Shown: one piece after another, positions 43,528 through 54,976 of the stretch | Position numbering within the stretch: the first letter of the stretch is position 1 | Layout: each line of letters begins with the position of its first letter | Assembly (NCBI GenBank): GCA_016873225.1 | Contig: VGXS01000021.1 | Location: 1 to 63,333, forward strand | Direction of reading: 5' to 3' | From: Planctomycetota bacterium | Lineage (GTDB): Bacteria; Planctomycetota; Planctomycetia; Gemmatales; Gemmataceae | DNA length: 63,333 nt | Made by a program: the position numbers and the translations under genes | The notes under the pieces: model-generated | Database searches by the model: none | Told to the model about the DNA's origin: nothing | The model's input: only the letters and a program-made list of their open reading frames with translations

Positions 43528-44598
43528 CTATCCTACAGGCTTGGAAGCGGAATCGGTGGCCAGGTCCGGTGGTTCTTCCCAACGCGTGGCCGCGACCCCT
43601 GCCATGGCCATTCCGGCAAGGATCCAGTTTTCCAAACGGTGGCCAAGGGAAACCGCGACACCAACGCTTTCCTCCCCGCCCAGCATCGAATAAAGGGTGC
43701 CATAACCCCATTCGCCGATTCCGATTCCCCCGGGAAACAGCGGAATCGCATTCATCATCATGGCCATGGGCACCAGCAGGAAATGGTGTTCAAAGGAAGG
43801 CATCGACTCCCCCAGTCGCAATCCCGCCCCCATCCGCTCAACGGAAATGATGAATGCCGCTTGGGAGACAGCCGAAAGCGCTATCGCCACCATGATGGTC
43901 GCCGGATTTTGCCTGTACCGGAACAGGGCCAGCCAAAGCTCGCCAATGAGCATTCCGGCGCCTGGAAACCATCGCCGCAAGCGAAGGGCGAACCGCTCGG
44001 CGCGCCAGAGCGGGAGATAACCCAGCAGAAACCACAGCAGGAGGGTCAGAAGGCAGAAAGCCCTGGCCCATGCCCCGATCCGGGCCAAGGCTTGATGGGC
44101 TGGAGGCAAGGCCATCGAAACCATCGCGACGAAAAGCACGAGGTTCCAAAGGGCGAAACCCCGGTCCAGCAGAACCGTCGCCACGGCTTGGACGCGCCTG
44201 CCGGGAAACCGGCGGGCCACCACGGTGGCCTTGATCAGGTCGCCGCCAATGCTTCCGGGAAGGAGCGTGTTGAAATAGAAGCCGATCCATCCCAAGCGCG
44301 CTGTCTGTTGGGCCGGAATGCCAAGCCCCATGGTCGACAACAAAAGATGCCAGCGGATGATGGTGAAACTGATGGCGGTGGCCAGCAGAGCCATCGAGCT
44401 CACCAGGGCGATGAAATCCAGGTTGCCGGCGGCCAGGTGGTCGGTCAGAAGCCGTTTCAGGGTCATGCCCTGGCCGGGCGGATCCCAAGCCCTGACGAGG
44501 ACAAATCCCAGCAAGGCGATGGCCGCGAGGTGGCGAAGAGGCTTGAAGGACATCACCCGAAGGAAGAACCCGAGGATTCCGGATCGAGTTGCGGGCAT
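43528..44598 (-). CDS. Flippase-like (LPG synthase TM / UPF0104) membrane protein
   Basis: A 356-residue protein with about 8-9 helices. The conserved motif is FNTLLPGSIGGDLIKA, diagnostic of the lysylphosphatidylglycerol synthase transmembrane region / YbhN family, followed by RVQAVATVLLDRGFALWN. Late FPGGIGIGEWGYGTLY is another family hallmark. Family members move lipid-linked or aminoacylated lipids across the membrane; here the cytoplasmic synthase domain of MprF is absent, so a lipid flippase-type role is the best guess. It is next to the tRNA-Ala gene on the other strand. Confidence 0.85.
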   Translation of the reverse strand: MPATRSGILGFFLRVMSFKPLRHLAAIALLGFVLVRAWDPPGQGMTLKRLLTDHLAAGNLDFIALVSSMALLATAISFTIIRWHLLLSTMGLGIPAQQTARLGWIGFYFNTLLPGSIGGDLIKATVVARRFPGRRVQAVATVLLDRGFALWNLVLFVAMVSMALPPAHQALARIGAWARAFCLLTLLLWFLLGYLPLWRAERFALRLRRWFPGAGMLIGELWLALFRYRQNPATIMVAIALSAVSQAAFIISVERMGAGLRLGESMPSFEHHFLLVPMAMMMNAIPLFPGGIGIGEWGYGTLYSMLGGEESVGVAVSLGHRLENWILAGMAMAGVAATRWEEPPDLATDSASKPVG

Positions 44599-44615
44599 CG
44601 CGGAGCTTGGTGGAA

Positions 44616-44644
44616 TTGACAGTACCTCGAGATGTGCTTATGTT
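44616..44644 (+). promoter_or_regulatory. Strong sigma70-type promoter for tRNA-Ala
   Basis: TTGACA at 44616-44621, a 17-nt spacer, and TATGTT at 44639-44644: a consensus -35, optimal spacing and a 4/6 -10. Transcription would begin about 12 nt later, around 44651, and the mature tRNA starts at 44657. This is the clearest promoter in the window. Confidence 0.75.
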
Positions 44645-44656
44645 TCCCTTACCCAT

Positions 44657-44729
<73 letters not shown>

Positions 44730-44804
44730 CTCTTTTTAACAAATATTTGGATCTAGTATTCATTACCAAGCTGGCATATTTTTCTAGCTAAATTTAATTG
44801 TTGT

Positions 44805-45161
44805 TCAGGACTCATGTTTGGCAGCTTTGATAGCCACCTTTAAGTTCAGGAATCCGGGCGCGAATGGTGCGAAAAAAAGCGGGCTTATTGTAATCTCTCT
44901 GGATTTCCCATCGTTTTGTAAATGGCAATAGACTGAAACAGCCAAGGGGGGATTGTTGAATCCCGCGCCCAGTGAAATGGAGTTTTTTCCAGTTTCTGGC
45001 GCCATGACCGGGGCTTGGATGAATAACCCCGCGGCAGGACTGCAGCGATCCTCGGGCTGGGGGGTCGCCAGAAGGTCGAAGAGCGGGCCGTCAGGCTGAC
45101 CGGGATGGGGGCGCCATGCGAGGCTTGCCGCGGCTATCAGTCCCAGGGCGAATCCATTCAT
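44805..45161 (-). CDS. Small secreted hypothetical protein
   Basis: 118 residues from the ATG at 45161, with GGAG six nt upstream; a further ATG at 45206 has no RBS. It begins MNGFALGLIAAASLAW, a likely signal peptide. The remainder has no known motifs; the end, FLNLKVAIKAAKHES, is basic. Unlike most neighbours its gene is moderately AT-rich at the 3' end. It lies between the tRNA gene and the DUF1549 cytochrome gene. I cannot assign a family. Confidence 0.45.
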   Translation of the reverse strand: MNGFALGLIAAASLAWRPHPGQPDGPLFDLLATPQPEDRCSPAAGLFIQAPVMAPETGKNSISLGAGFNNPPLAVSVYCHLQNDGKSREITISPLFFAPFAPGFLNLKVAIKAAKHES

Positions 45162-45302
45162 GGGAGGCTCCAAAAGATTGAAGTGGGGTGATATGCCGAT
45201 CATCACCCGGCCGCGTCAAGCCGAACCGAACTTCCGTGGTTGCAAACGGTTTCAGCCGGTTTCATAATTGAGTGATCAAATTCCCTCCCCCCCGAGCCTG
45301 CC

Positions 45303-48059
45303 ATGCTTGGACTTGCCCTTGCCTTGCTGTGCCTTGTTTCGGCCTCCGCCGATGACAACGCCTTTTTCGAGTCGCGCGTCAGGCCGGTGCTTGTCGAGCA
45401 TTGCCAGAAGTGTCATTCGGAGGATGCCAGAGCCAAGGGCAAGCTAAGGGGTGGGCTTCTGCTTGATTCAAGGTCGGGCTGGGTCAAGGGTGGTGACAGC
45501 GGCCTTGCCGTGGTGCCCGGCAAGCCGGAATCCAGTTCATTGATCTCCAGCCTCTCACACGAGGGGGAACTCAAGATGCCCCCCGCTGGAAGGTTGCCTG
45601 CCAACCAAATTGCCGATCTCAGGGAGTGGATACGCCGAGGCGCCCCGGACCCCCGCGACGGCGCCACGGTGGCCAAGTCCAGGGTTGCTGAAAAAGCCTG
45701 GTGGAGCGACCCCGTTCGCACTCCTTCCGTTCCCGAGGCGGGCGATACCGCGTGGCCCGGCGGCGCCATCGACAGGTTCGTGCTGCGCAGGCTCGAGGCC
45801 AAGGGCTTGCGTCCTTCCCCCCCGGCCACGCCCGAGATCCTGGCCCGAAGACTCTCGTTCGACCTGACGGGCCTACCTCCCGATCCCGCTCTGGTGGCGT
45901 CCTTGGGCGCCGACATGTCTCCCGCCAATATCGCCCGGGAAGTCGACAAGATGATCGCCTCGCGGGCCTTCGCCGAGCGCTGGGCCCGGCATTGGCTCGA
46001 CATCGCCCGTTACGCCGAGAGCCTCACCCTGCGGGGCTTCATCCTCAAGGAGGCGTGGCGGTACCGGGACGCGGTGATCGGGGCCATCGAATCCGACATG
46101 CCTTACGACCGGTTTGTCGCCGAGCAGATTGCCGGCGACCTGATGGGCGGGGCGACGGGTGCCGAGCGCGAACGACGCACCGTGCTCGCCTCATTCCTGC
46201 TGATGGGCAACAGCAACCTCGAGGAGCAGGACAAGAAGGCTCTCGAGATGGACTTTGTCGACGAACAACTCGATGTCATCGGGAAGGGTTTGCTGGCCCA
46301 GACGATCACTTGCGCCCGTTGCCATGACCACAAGTTCGACCCGATTCCCACCCGGGATTATCACGCCATGGCGGGGATCCTGAAAAACGGCGTGGCGCTC
46401 GAGCACTCGAATGTTTCGAAATGGGTGGAAGTTTCCCTGCCGCTGCCGCCCGAACGCGAGAAGGTCGTCGCCGAGGCCGAGGCACGGGTCAAGGAACTCA
46501 AGGGCAGGATCGCCTCGCTCAAGAAACCGGGTTCGGGAAAGTCGGGCGGAAAGGCGGGCATCCTGAAGGCCGGCGACGTTCCGGGAATCGTGGTGGACGA
46601 CTCCCAGGCCAAGCGGGTCGGCGCATGGAAGGCCTCCACCTTTTCCGGCAGTTTCATTGGCGATGGCTATGTCCACGATGAAAACACCGACAAGGGCAAG
46701 AAAACCCTCACATTCCAGGCCTCCCTGCCCGCGACGGGAACCTATGAGGTGAGGTTGGCCTACTCCGGCGGGCCATCTCGCGCGAAGTCCGTTCCCGTGA
46801 CGGTCTTTTCCGCCGAAGGCGAGCAGGAAAAAACAGTGGACATGAGCAAGGCTCCACCGGTCGATGGCCGCTTCCTGTCCTTGGGACAATTCAGGTTCGA
46901 GAAGGATGGCCAATCATTCGTGATGATCTCCACCGAGGGCACGAGCGGGCATGTCACGGCCGACGCCGTTGTCTTCATTTCGGCCGATTCCGCGGCGGCC
47001 TCTCGGCCGGTCAAGGCGTCCAAGCCCGAACCTGCCGAGGGCGTTGCCGCACTCGAGGCGGAACTCAAGGCCATGGAGTCGAAAATGCCCCGTCGGCCGA
47101 TGGCGCTTGGAATCAAGGAAGCCTCCAAGCCCGCCGACCTGCCCGTGTTCATCCGCGGCAATGTCCGCAACCCGGGGCAGGTGGTTCCGCGCGGGTTCCT
47201 TTCGGCCGCCTCTTGGGAAGGGCAACCGAAGGTCGCGCCCGATTCGGGCGGCCGCAGGGAACTTGCCGAGTGGATCGCCTCCCCCCGTCACCCGCTCACC
47301 TCCCGGGTCATGGCCAATCGCGTCTGGGGCTGGCTCATGGGCGAGGGTATCGTCCGCACCGTGGACAACTTCGGGCTCACCGGGGAAAAACCCGACGATC
47401 CGCTCCTTCTCGATTGGCTGGCCTCACGGTTTGTTTCCGAAGGTTGGTCGGTGAAAAAGCTTGTTCGCGAGATTGTGTTGAGCCGAACCTACCAGCAGGC
47501 GTCGGGTGAAGGTCGTTGGAAGGATGTGGATCCTGACAACAGGCTCTATGGCAGGGCCAGGGTCAGGAGGCTCGAGGCCGAATGCATCCACGACGCGATT
47601 CTCCAGATGTCCGGTGATCTCAAGCCTTGCGATGGTGGGGCCACATTCGAGGCTTCGCTGGCGGCGGACCAGGGATTCCGGCAAACAGGCAGGACGAGGG
47701 CCGTGTACCTTCCCGCCTTCCGCAACAGCCCCCACGACCTTCTCCGCGTGTTCGATATGGCCGATCCTTCCACGGTCACGGGGCGCCGCGATGCCGGAAC
47801 CGTGGTCCAGCAGGCCCTCTTCATGACCAACAATCCCTGGGTCAGGGAGCGGGGGGACAAGTTTGCCGAGCGCCTGCTCAAGACGGCGCCGGAAAAGCGC
47901 GTCGACGAGCTTTGGATGGCAACGGTCGGAAGGTCTCCCACCGATGGCGAGCGCAAGATCGCCCTTGAGGAGATCGCTTCGGATGCCGAATCGGTGGACT
48001 CGTGGTCGAGGTTGTGCCGCGCCTTGTGGGCAAGCGCGGATTTTCGCCGGCTGGATTGA
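45303..48059 (+). CDS. Planctomycete cytochrome with DUF1549 and DUF1553
   Basis: A 918-residue exported protein: signal MLGLALALLCLVSASA, then the PSCyt1 haem motif CQKCH at 34-38 and KMPPAGRLPANQIADLREWI. DUF1549 starts at about residue 160 with IDRFVLRRLEAKGLRPSP and has LSFDLTGLPPDP. An inserted beta domain at about 432-562 (PGIVVDDSQAKRVGAWKAS to VTADAVVFISADS) resembles the golvesin C-terminal-like domain. DUF1553 follows with GGRRELAEWIASPRHPLTSRVMANRVW and VREIVLSRTYQQASG. The gene is followed by a DUF1501 gene, its standard partner; together they are thought to be secreted carbohydrate-active or electron-transfer modules, an inference from co-occurrence. Confidence 0.92.
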   Translation: MLGLALALLCLVSASADDNAFFESRVRPVLVEHCQKCHSEDARAKGKLRGGLLLDSRSGWVKGGDSGLAVVPGKPESSSLISSLSHEGELKMPPAGRLPANQIADLREWIRRGAPDPRDGATVAKSRVAEKAWWSDPVRTPSVPEAGDTAWPGGAIDRFVLRRLEAKGLRPSPPATPEILARRLSFDLTGLPPDPALVASLGADMSPANIAREVDKMIASRAFAERWARHWLDIARYAESLTLRGFILKEAWRYRDAVIGAIESDMPYDRFVAEQIAGDLMGGATGAERERRTVLASFLLMGNSNLEEQDKKALEMDFVDEQLDVIGKGLLAQTITCARCHDHKFDPIPTRDYHAMAGILKNGVALEHSNVSKWVEVSLPLPPEREKVVAEAEARVKELKGRIASLKKPGSGKSGGKAGILKAGDVPGIVVDDSQAKRVGAWKASTFSGSFIGDGYVHDENTDKGKKTLTFQASLPATGTYEVRLAYSGGPSRAKSVPVTVFSAEGEQEKTVDMSKAPPVDGRFLSLGQFRFEKDGQSFVMISTEGTSGHVTADAVVFISADSAAASRPVKASKPEPAEGVAALEAELKAMESKMPRRPMALGIKEASKPADLPVFIRGNVRNPGQVVPRGFLSAASWEGQPKVAPDSGGRRELAEWIASPRHPLTSRVMANRVWGWLMGEGIVRTVDNFGLTGEKPDDPLLLDWLASRFVSEGWSVKKLVREIVLSRTYQQASGEGRWKDVDPDNRLYGRARVRRLEAECIHDAILQMSGDLKPCDGGATFEASLAADQGFRQTGRTRAVYLPAFRNSPHDLLRVFDMADPSTVTGRRDAGTVVQQALFMTNNPWVRERGDKFAERLLKTAPEKRVDELWMATVGRSPTDGERKIALEEIASDAESVDSWSRLCRALWASADFRRLD

Positions 48060-48081
48060 CATGAGGCGACGGAGTCAAGAA

Positions 48082-49470
48082 ATGAGCGACATGATCAATC
48101 GACGGATGATGCTACAGGCTGGTTGCGGCTTCGGCTCGCTGGCGCTTGGCGGGATGTTGCCGTCGAGGGCCGCCGCGGCAGCGGCAACCCACCATGCCCC
48201 CAAGGCCAAGCGCGTGCTGTTCCTGTTCATGCAGGGCGGCGTCGGCCACATTGACTCCTTCGACCACAAGCCCCGTCTGACGCGTGACGACGGCAAGATG
48301 ATGCCGTTTGACGACTCGCGCCAGGTGGCCAACACGGGTGCGCGTGGTTCCAGCCAACGCATCTTCGGATCACCCTGGAAGTTCGCGCCGAGGGGCCAAT
48401 CCGGCAAGGCCACATCCGACCTGTTTCCGAACATCGGAAACCATGTCGACGATCTCTGCTTCCTTCACGGCATGCACACCGAGGGCGTGGCTCACGGCCC
48501 GGCAACGCTGTTCCTTCATTGCGGTTCCAGCGCCTTTGTCAGGCCTTCGATGGGTTCATGGGTGCTCTATGGACTCGGAACGGAAAACGAGAACCTTCCC
48601 GGCTTCATCACGATCTCGCCATCGCCCGGCAACGGCGGGTCCCGCAACTACGGGACCGCGTTCCTTCCTCCCCGTTACCAGGGCACCCCTCTTGGCAGGG
48701 CGGGAGGGCCCTCCAAGGAGGTCACATTCCGCGACCTTTCCGGCGCGGAAGACACTGGCCGCGTTCGCGGACTGATCTCACGGCTGAATGCCGAGCAACA
48801 GGCCCGCCAACCCAAAGACGCGGCGATTGACGCTGTTGTCCGCTCTTACGAAACCGCGGCGCGCATGCAACTGAGCGCTCCCGGCGTGATCGACCTGTCG
48901 ACGGAAACGGCATCAACCCTCGCCAATTACGGCATCGGCTCGGGGCCCACCGATTCATTCGGCAGGCAGTGCCTTTTGGCCCGCCGGTTCCTCGAGTCGG
49001 GCGTGCGCTTCGTGCAGGTCACCTATGGTGACGGTTCGGCCAATCCGGCCTGGGACCAGCACTCAAACCTGCTGCAGCATGCCGTCCACGCCCGCGCCGT
49101 CGACCAACCCGTGGCGGCACTTTTGGCCGACCTCAAGCAGAGGGGCCTGCTTGATGAAACGCTTGTGTGGTTCGGAAGCGAATTCGGGCGAACGCCCTAC
49201 GCCCAAGGCAACGGCACGGGCCGTGACCACAATCCGACGGGCTTCACCGTCTGGCTCGCGGGCGGCGGTGTGAAACCGGGATTCTCCCACGGTGCCACCG
49301 ACGAGTTCGGCCACAATGCCGTCGAGGGGAGGATGCACATGCACGACCTCCATGCGACGATCCTGCACCTGTTGGGAATCGACCACGAACGCCTCACCTA
49401 CCGCAGCGCCGGCCGAGAGTTCCGGCTCACCGATGTCCACGGGCATGTCGCGAGGGAAATCATCGCTTGA
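48082..49470 (+). CDS. DUF1501 Tat-exported protein (partner of DUF1549 cytochrome)
   Basis: About 462 residues from the ATG at 48082 (GGAG eight nt before); an ATG at 48061 is also in frame. The signal MINRRMMLQAGCGFGSLALGG has the NRR twin-arginine form. Family motifs are RVLFLFMQGGVGHIDSFDHKP, FPNIGNHVDDLCFLHGMHTE, WFGSEFGRTPYAQGNGTGRDH, and HMHDLHATILHLLGIDHE near the end. It starts 23 nt after the cytochrome stop, and the gene pair is a common planctomycete unit. Its function is unproven. Confidence 0.92.
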   Translation: MSDMINRRMMLQAGCGFGSLALGGMLPSRAAAAAATHHAPKAKRVLFLFMQGGVGHIDSFDHKPRLTRDDGKMMPFDDSRQVANTGARGSSQRIFGSPWKFAPRGQSGKATSDLFPNIGNHVDDLCFLHGMHTEGVAHGPATLFLHCGSSAFVRPSMGSWVLYGLGTENENLPGFITISPSPGNGGSRNYGTAFLPPRYQGTPLGRAGGPSKEVTFRDLSGAEDTGRVRGLISRLNAEQQARQPKDAAIDAVVRSYETAARMQLSAPGVIDLSTETASTLANYGIGSGPTDSFGRQCLLARRFLESGVRFVQVTYGDGSANPAWDQHSNLLQHAVHARAVDQPVAALLADLKQRGLLDETLVWFGSEFGRTPYAQGNGTGRDHNPTGFTVWLAGGGVKPGFSHGATDEFGHNAVEGRMHMHDLHATILHLLGIDHERLTYRSAGREFRLTDVHGHVAREIIA

Positions 49471-49894
49471 TCCCGGCCAAGGGCGAATTGGAGGATTCGG
49501 TAAGGCGGCGTTTGGCCCGCCTCGCCACCGATCCGGGCCCAGAGCAAGACTTTGCCGCAGGCCCGCTCAGCGCCCTGTCCCTCGGATACGATCCCGGGGA
49601 AATCGGCCTGCTGCCGGCCGTCTTCGCCGAATCCTTGTGCTTTTCCTCGCGGACATTTTCCTTGAGGCGGAATCCGTGGCGTAGGGCCTGCCCGAAATCG
49701 GGGAATGGTCGGCTTGAATCCAGGGAGCCATTCCGGAGCGGTCGTTCCGGGAAATGCTTGCGGACCACGGGTTCGCTGACATCCGCTTCGAGGGGTGGAC
49801 TTCCTGCAGAACATCCGGCGTGACACGGGGCGGATTGGTTTCGGCTGTCAGGCGGCAGGTTGGGGTCAGTCGACCAACGCGACCGCCTGCCTGA
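49467..49894 (+). pseudogene. Remnant of a SAM methyltransferase (arsenite-methyltransferase-like)
   Basis: Two fragments of one methyltransferase are visible in different frames. The first, from 49467 (TTG overlapping the DUF1501 stop), contains LSLGYDPGEIGLLPAVFAESL, like the segment just before the SAM-binding loop in ArsM-related proteins. The second, from about 49707 to a TGA at 49892-49894, reads AIPERSFREMLADHGFADIRFEGW followed by TSCRTSGVTRGGLVSAVRR, the usual C-terminus. The SAM-binding core (GxGxG, about 120 residues) is absent, so no function remains. The last 29 nt overlap the protease gene on the other strand. The family assignment is by motif recall and moderate. Confidence 0.55.
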
Positions 49895-50642
49895 CAAATT
49901 GCGACTTGATGACGATGGAAATCCCCAAAGGCATGTGGGTCACCTTCTCCTCGAACGGTGTGACCGACCTGTCCGTCTCCCTCAGCATTCCCATGACCAA
50001 GCCGGCCACATGGGGCTTCGATTCGTCGAGAACCACCACGGGCGCCCCGCTGTCCCCGCCGAAGGCGGTGACATCCACCAGGAAGGTGTTCGACTTTGGC
50101 GCGGGAATATACGGCTGGCTCGCGATGCTGCCCCTCCGCAGCACCGGTTGGCCGGCGGCATTGGACTCGGCCTTGGCTGGATACGAGGGGATCCACGCTT
50201 CCCGGCCGAGCCGGACAATCCGCGGGGATGGTCCATCGGAATCCAGCACCCGGTCAAGCGGAAAAGGCTTCGCGTGCGCGTTGGGGGGCAGGGAAACCGC
50301 GATGGCGGCAACATCGACATCCTTCAATTTCTTGTAAAGCGGACGGGCGCCTTCCCTGAGCGCCAATGGCGTTTCCAAGCGCGCCACCGCGCCCGCGTTG
50401 TCTCGGGAACGAAGGACAAGGCGCGCCTCGGTTCCCGTGATCGCGTCCAGCACATGGGCCGCCGTCACCAGAACGGTTCGGGAAGGCTTGCGCGGACTGG
50501 CCGGGGTTTCCACGAGGAACGCCGTTCCGGAAGGCCCCTGGCCGGGCGAATGAACCCTGAAAATGGCGTCGGTGGCCATCTCAAGGGGGTCCTGAGGCGG
50601 CACCTGAAACAATCCGGCGAGAAGGATGAATGCCATGTTCAT
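49866..50642 (-). CDS. Secreted trypsin-like serine protease
   Basis: A 258-residue chymotrypsin-fold protease. Signal MNMAFILLAGLF, then GTAFLV and VTAAHVLD with catalytic His63; KDVDVAAIAV with Asp110; and FGGDSGAPVVV with nucleophile Ser198. The triad is complete, so it is probably active outside the inner membrane. No PDZ domain follows, so it is not DegP-like. Starts at 50642 or two codons later. It is adjacent to, but not obviously part of, the zinc-ribbon/rpoD/dnaG cluster upstream on the same strand. Confidence 0.85.
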   Translation of the reverse strand: MNMAFILLAGLFQVPPQDPLEMATDAIFRVHSPGQGPSGTAFLVETPASPRKPSRTVLVTAAHVLDAITGTEARLVLRSRDNAGAVARLETPLALREGARPLYKKLKDVDVAAIAVSLPPNAHAKPFPLDRVLDSDGPSPRIVRLGREAWIPSYPAKAESNAAGQPVLRRGSIASQPYIPAPKSNTFLVDVTAFGGDSGAPVVVLDESKPHVAGLVMGMLRETDRSVTPFEEKVTHMPLGISIVIKSQFVRQAVALVD

Positions 50643-50669
50643 GGTGTTGTGGATCCGGGGTCGGGCTTG

Positions 50670-51398
50670 TCAGGAGAGTTCTTTCTCATCCTTTTCGGTA
50701 AGATAAAGGATTCTACCGCATTCGGTGCAGGTGGCGAATGACAACCGCTTGATCCTGCCGATGTCGGATGCCGTTTGCTGCGTGCCGCAAGCCGAGCATG
50801 AGGCGCCGTCGAGCGACGCGAGCGCGTCGGGGCCACGACCGGCCACCACGCGCCGGTAGGCAGACTGATGCTCCTGCGGGATTTCCGCGTCGCGGGTGGC
50901 GAGTTCGGCCCTGACGGCCTCGAGGGATTCCTGGAGATCCTTGGACTTTTGGGGCATTTCCTTGTCGAATGTCGATGATTCGGACTCGGCCTTGGCGATT
51001 CCCGAGTCGAGATCCGGCAGCTTGGCCGTCAGGCCGTCGATCTCGTCCAAAAGGGCCAGGATCTCGTCCTCATGGGTGGATATATGGGCTTTCGCGTGGG
51101 CGATTTCGCGCTCGAGGGCGTTGAAGTCGTCCTGTGAACTGGAGGCGTCGCGCTGCTCGCTCAGCTTGCGGATTTGGGCTGTTGAGGCCTTGATGGCCGA
51201 TTCCTTGGCCCGATGGCTGACCTGACGGGTCTTGATCTGCTCCCCGGCGTCGGCCCTGGCCGCCTTGGCTTTTTCAAGCCTTGTCTTCAGGCTGGCGGAT
51301 TGCCGTGGAAGGCTCGTGATGGCCGCCGAGAGATCTCGCTCGCGGCAGCGGAGATGATGGATTCGCCTGAAAAGCCTGCCTTCGGATGCATCGGCCAT
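50670..51398 (-). CDS. Coiled-coil C4-type zinc-ribbon protein
   Basis: About 242 residues from the ATG at 51398 (GGAAGA upstream); an ATG at 51524 would add 42 unlikely residues. The N-terminal two thirds form a long coiled coil (LSEQRDASSSQDDFNALEREIA, LESLEAVRAELATRD-like heptads). The C-terminal zinc ribbon has CSACG and, after 24 residues, CTECGRILY, four Cys binding zinc, matching the zf-RING_7/YbgA-like family (Chlamydia CT398). In the family these proteins contact RNA polymerase sigma-54 or flagellar parts; here the gene directly follows rpoD (91-nt gap) so an RNA polymerase link is plausible but unproven. Confidence 0.85.
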   Translation of the reverse strand: MADASEGRLFRRIHHLRCRERDLSAAITSLPRQSASLKTRLEKAKAARADAGEQIKTRQVSHRAKESAIKASTAQIRKLSEQRDASSSQDDFNALEREIAHAKAHISTHEDEILALLDEIDGLTAKLPDLDSGIAKAESESSTFDKEMPQKSKDLQESLEAVRAELATRDAEIPQEHQSAYRRVVAGRGPDALASLDGASCSACGTQQTASDIGRIKRLSFATCTECGRILYLTEKDEKELS

Positions 51399-51489
51399 AT
51401 GGTCTTCCCAGGGCCGGACGGGCGGATGAAATCCGATCGGCCGGCATTCGAGGCATTGTAGGCCGCGAACGGATCCGCGTCCTGATGGA

Positions 51490-53148
<1,659 letters not shown>

Positions 53149-53194
53149 CCCGGTTTTCTCCGGCCCTAGTCCCGTCAAGGCCGCGGCGATCCGC

Positions 53195-54976
53195 TTACCT
53201 TGCCTGATCCTGCACCTTTCGCAGCAGCTCGAGCGCGGCGGCGTGGTCGCCCCCCCTCGAGACCTGCTGCAACCGCTGTTGCAACTGCCGCCGGCCCTCG
53301 CGGTTTCTCTTCCGCTCGAAGCCCGCCAGCAAATCCTCCAGCCACCGCCCCGGCTCCGAATGGCCTCTCGCCATGTCGGCAAGCCCGAGCGCCAGCGCCA
53401 ATCGCCCGGGAGACAGACGGGATCTCAATCCCGCGATCCCCGGCTCATCGCCGGCGCGAAGCTGGTCCAGGAGGTCGAGGAGAAGCCGGCGCGCCGCCGG
53501 GTTCTCGAATTCCTCCGGGGCCACGCGCCCCGCCGCCTCGGCCACCCTCCCCGGGTGGGCCAGCAGCACCGCCACCAGCTCGCGCTCGAGCTGGGGAATC
53601 TCCTCCATCCTGGTCCTGTCGGTGGCATCCTCCTCCGCGTTCACCACCGCCTTGCCTTCCTGACCGGCGCGCGCCGATCGCGCCAATTCCTTCCGCCTGG
53701 CCCGGAGGCTCTCCTCGGGTATGCCAAGCCTTCTCGACAACCTCCCGATCATCAGCTCGGACTTCAGGTCCTCCGTCGAGCCGGGCTTGCCTTCCGGCAA
53801 AAGGGCCATCACCTTTTCGACGGCCCGGCGCATCGGCTCGATGCGGTTCTCGATCCCCTCGGGAAACCACCGGCCGATGGTGAACTCCATCAGGTCGGTC
53901 GCCCCTTCCAGCGCGGCGCGGAGCGGACCCGTGCCCGCCTCGAGCAGCCAGTCGCAAGGATCCTTTCCTTCCGGCAGGCTCGCGACCGTGAGGTCGACAT
54001 CGCTCCTGGCGAAGAGGCCCAGGGCCCTTTCCACTCCAGCGTCCCCGCCCGCATCGGAGTCGTACACAAGGACGACCTTTTGCGCGTGCCTCCTGATCTG
54101 GCCCAGGTGGCGGGCGTTGAGGGCTGTTCCCATGGTGGCCACCACCGGCATGATCCCCGCCTGGTGGGCCATCAGCACATCGGTGTAACCCTCGACGATG
54201 GCGAGCCATCCGGTCTGCCTGGCCGCCTCGCGGGCCAGGTCGATGCCGAAGAGCTGTTCACTTTTGCTGAAAATGGCGGAGTCGGCGGAATTGTAATATT
54301 TCGGGGCGCGGTTTTCGGCCGGCGACCCCGGCAGGATCCGTCCGCCGAATCCCACCGGTTGTCCCCTGGGGTTGCGGATGGGGAACTGCACCCTGTCCCG
54401 GAAGCGGTCGTACCATCCGCCGCCATCTTGCCTGCCGACCAGGCCAATGTTCTCGAGCACCTCCAGTTCGATGGATTCCTCGCGCGCCTTCCTGACAAGC
54501 CACTCGCCTCCGCCGGGGGCCCAGCCCACGCCGAAACGCCGGAGAGTGTCCTCGTCAAGTCCCCGCTTTTCCAGATAGTCCCGGGAGGGCGATCCCAGGA
54601 GGCGGTCCCAGAGGGCGTCTTCGAATTGCCTTTGCGCCCATGCCGCCGCGACAAGCATGCGGTCCCTGGCGCCCGACTGTAGGAAATCTTCGCGATCCCT
54701 CCAGGAAATTCCGGCCCGACGGGCCAGAAGATCCATAGCTTCGGAAAAATCGACCCTCTCAATCTCCTGCACGAAGCTGATGACATCGCCGTACTTGCCG
54801 CAGGCCCAGCACCGGTAGCGCTGGCGCGTCGGGTCGACATCCAGGGATGGTCGGGAGTCGTCGTGGAAGGGGCAGACCGCCTTGAAGGTCTTTCCGGCGG
54901 GGCGAAGCGTGAGGTATCCGCTCACGACATCGACGATGTCGCTCGCGGCCTTCACGCGTTCGATCCCGTCGTTCAT
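53195..54976 (-). CDS. dnaG: DNA primase
   Basis: 593 residues from the ATG at 54976, with GGAGG upstream; an ATG at 55003 would add nine residues. It makes RNA primers at the replication fork. The CHC2 zinc ribbon is C35-x2-H38 ... C56-x2-C59 ([15 protein letters not shown]). TOPRIM follows with [16 protein letters not shown] (catalytic Glu) and [15 protein letters not shown] (DxD). The C-terminal DnaB-binding part is less conserved, ending KVQDQAR. It is the first gene of the dnaG-rpoD-zinc-ribbon unit; upstream lie two hairpins (55181-55229) but no rpsU. Confidence 0.96.
   Translation of the reverse strand: MNDGIERVKAASDIVDVVSGYLTLRPAGKTFKAVCPFHDDSRPSLDVDPTRQRYRCWACGKYGDVISFVQEIERVDFSEAMDLLARRAGISWRDREDFLQSGARDRMLVAAAWAQRQFEDALWDRLLGSPSRDYLEKRGLDEDTLRRFGVGWAPGGGEWLVRKAREESIELEVLENIGLVGRQDGGGWYDRFRDRVQFPIRNPRGQPVGFGGRILPGSPAENRAPKYYNSADSAIFSKSEQLFGIDLAREAARQTGWLAIVEGYTDVLMAHQAGIMPVVATMGTALNARHLGQIRRHAQKVVLVYDSDAGGDAGVERALGLFARSDVDLTVASLPEGKDPCDWLLEAGTGPLRAALEGATDLMEFTIGRWFPEGIENRIEPMRRAVEKVMALLPEGKPGSTEDLKSELMIGRLSRRLGIPEESLRARRKELARSARAGQEGKAVVNAEEDATDRTRMEEIPQLERELVAVLLAHPGRVAEAAGRVAPEEFENPAARRLLLDLLDQLRAGDEPGIAGLRSRLSPGRLALALGLADMARGHSEPGRWLEDLLAGFERKRNREGRRQLQQRLQQVSRGGDHAAALELLRKVQDQAR

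Noticed and set aside
53149..53382. N-terminal extension of RpoD overlapping dnaG
   Set aside because: It overlaps the dnaG 3' end in another frame; region 1.1 starts right after the ATG at 53148.
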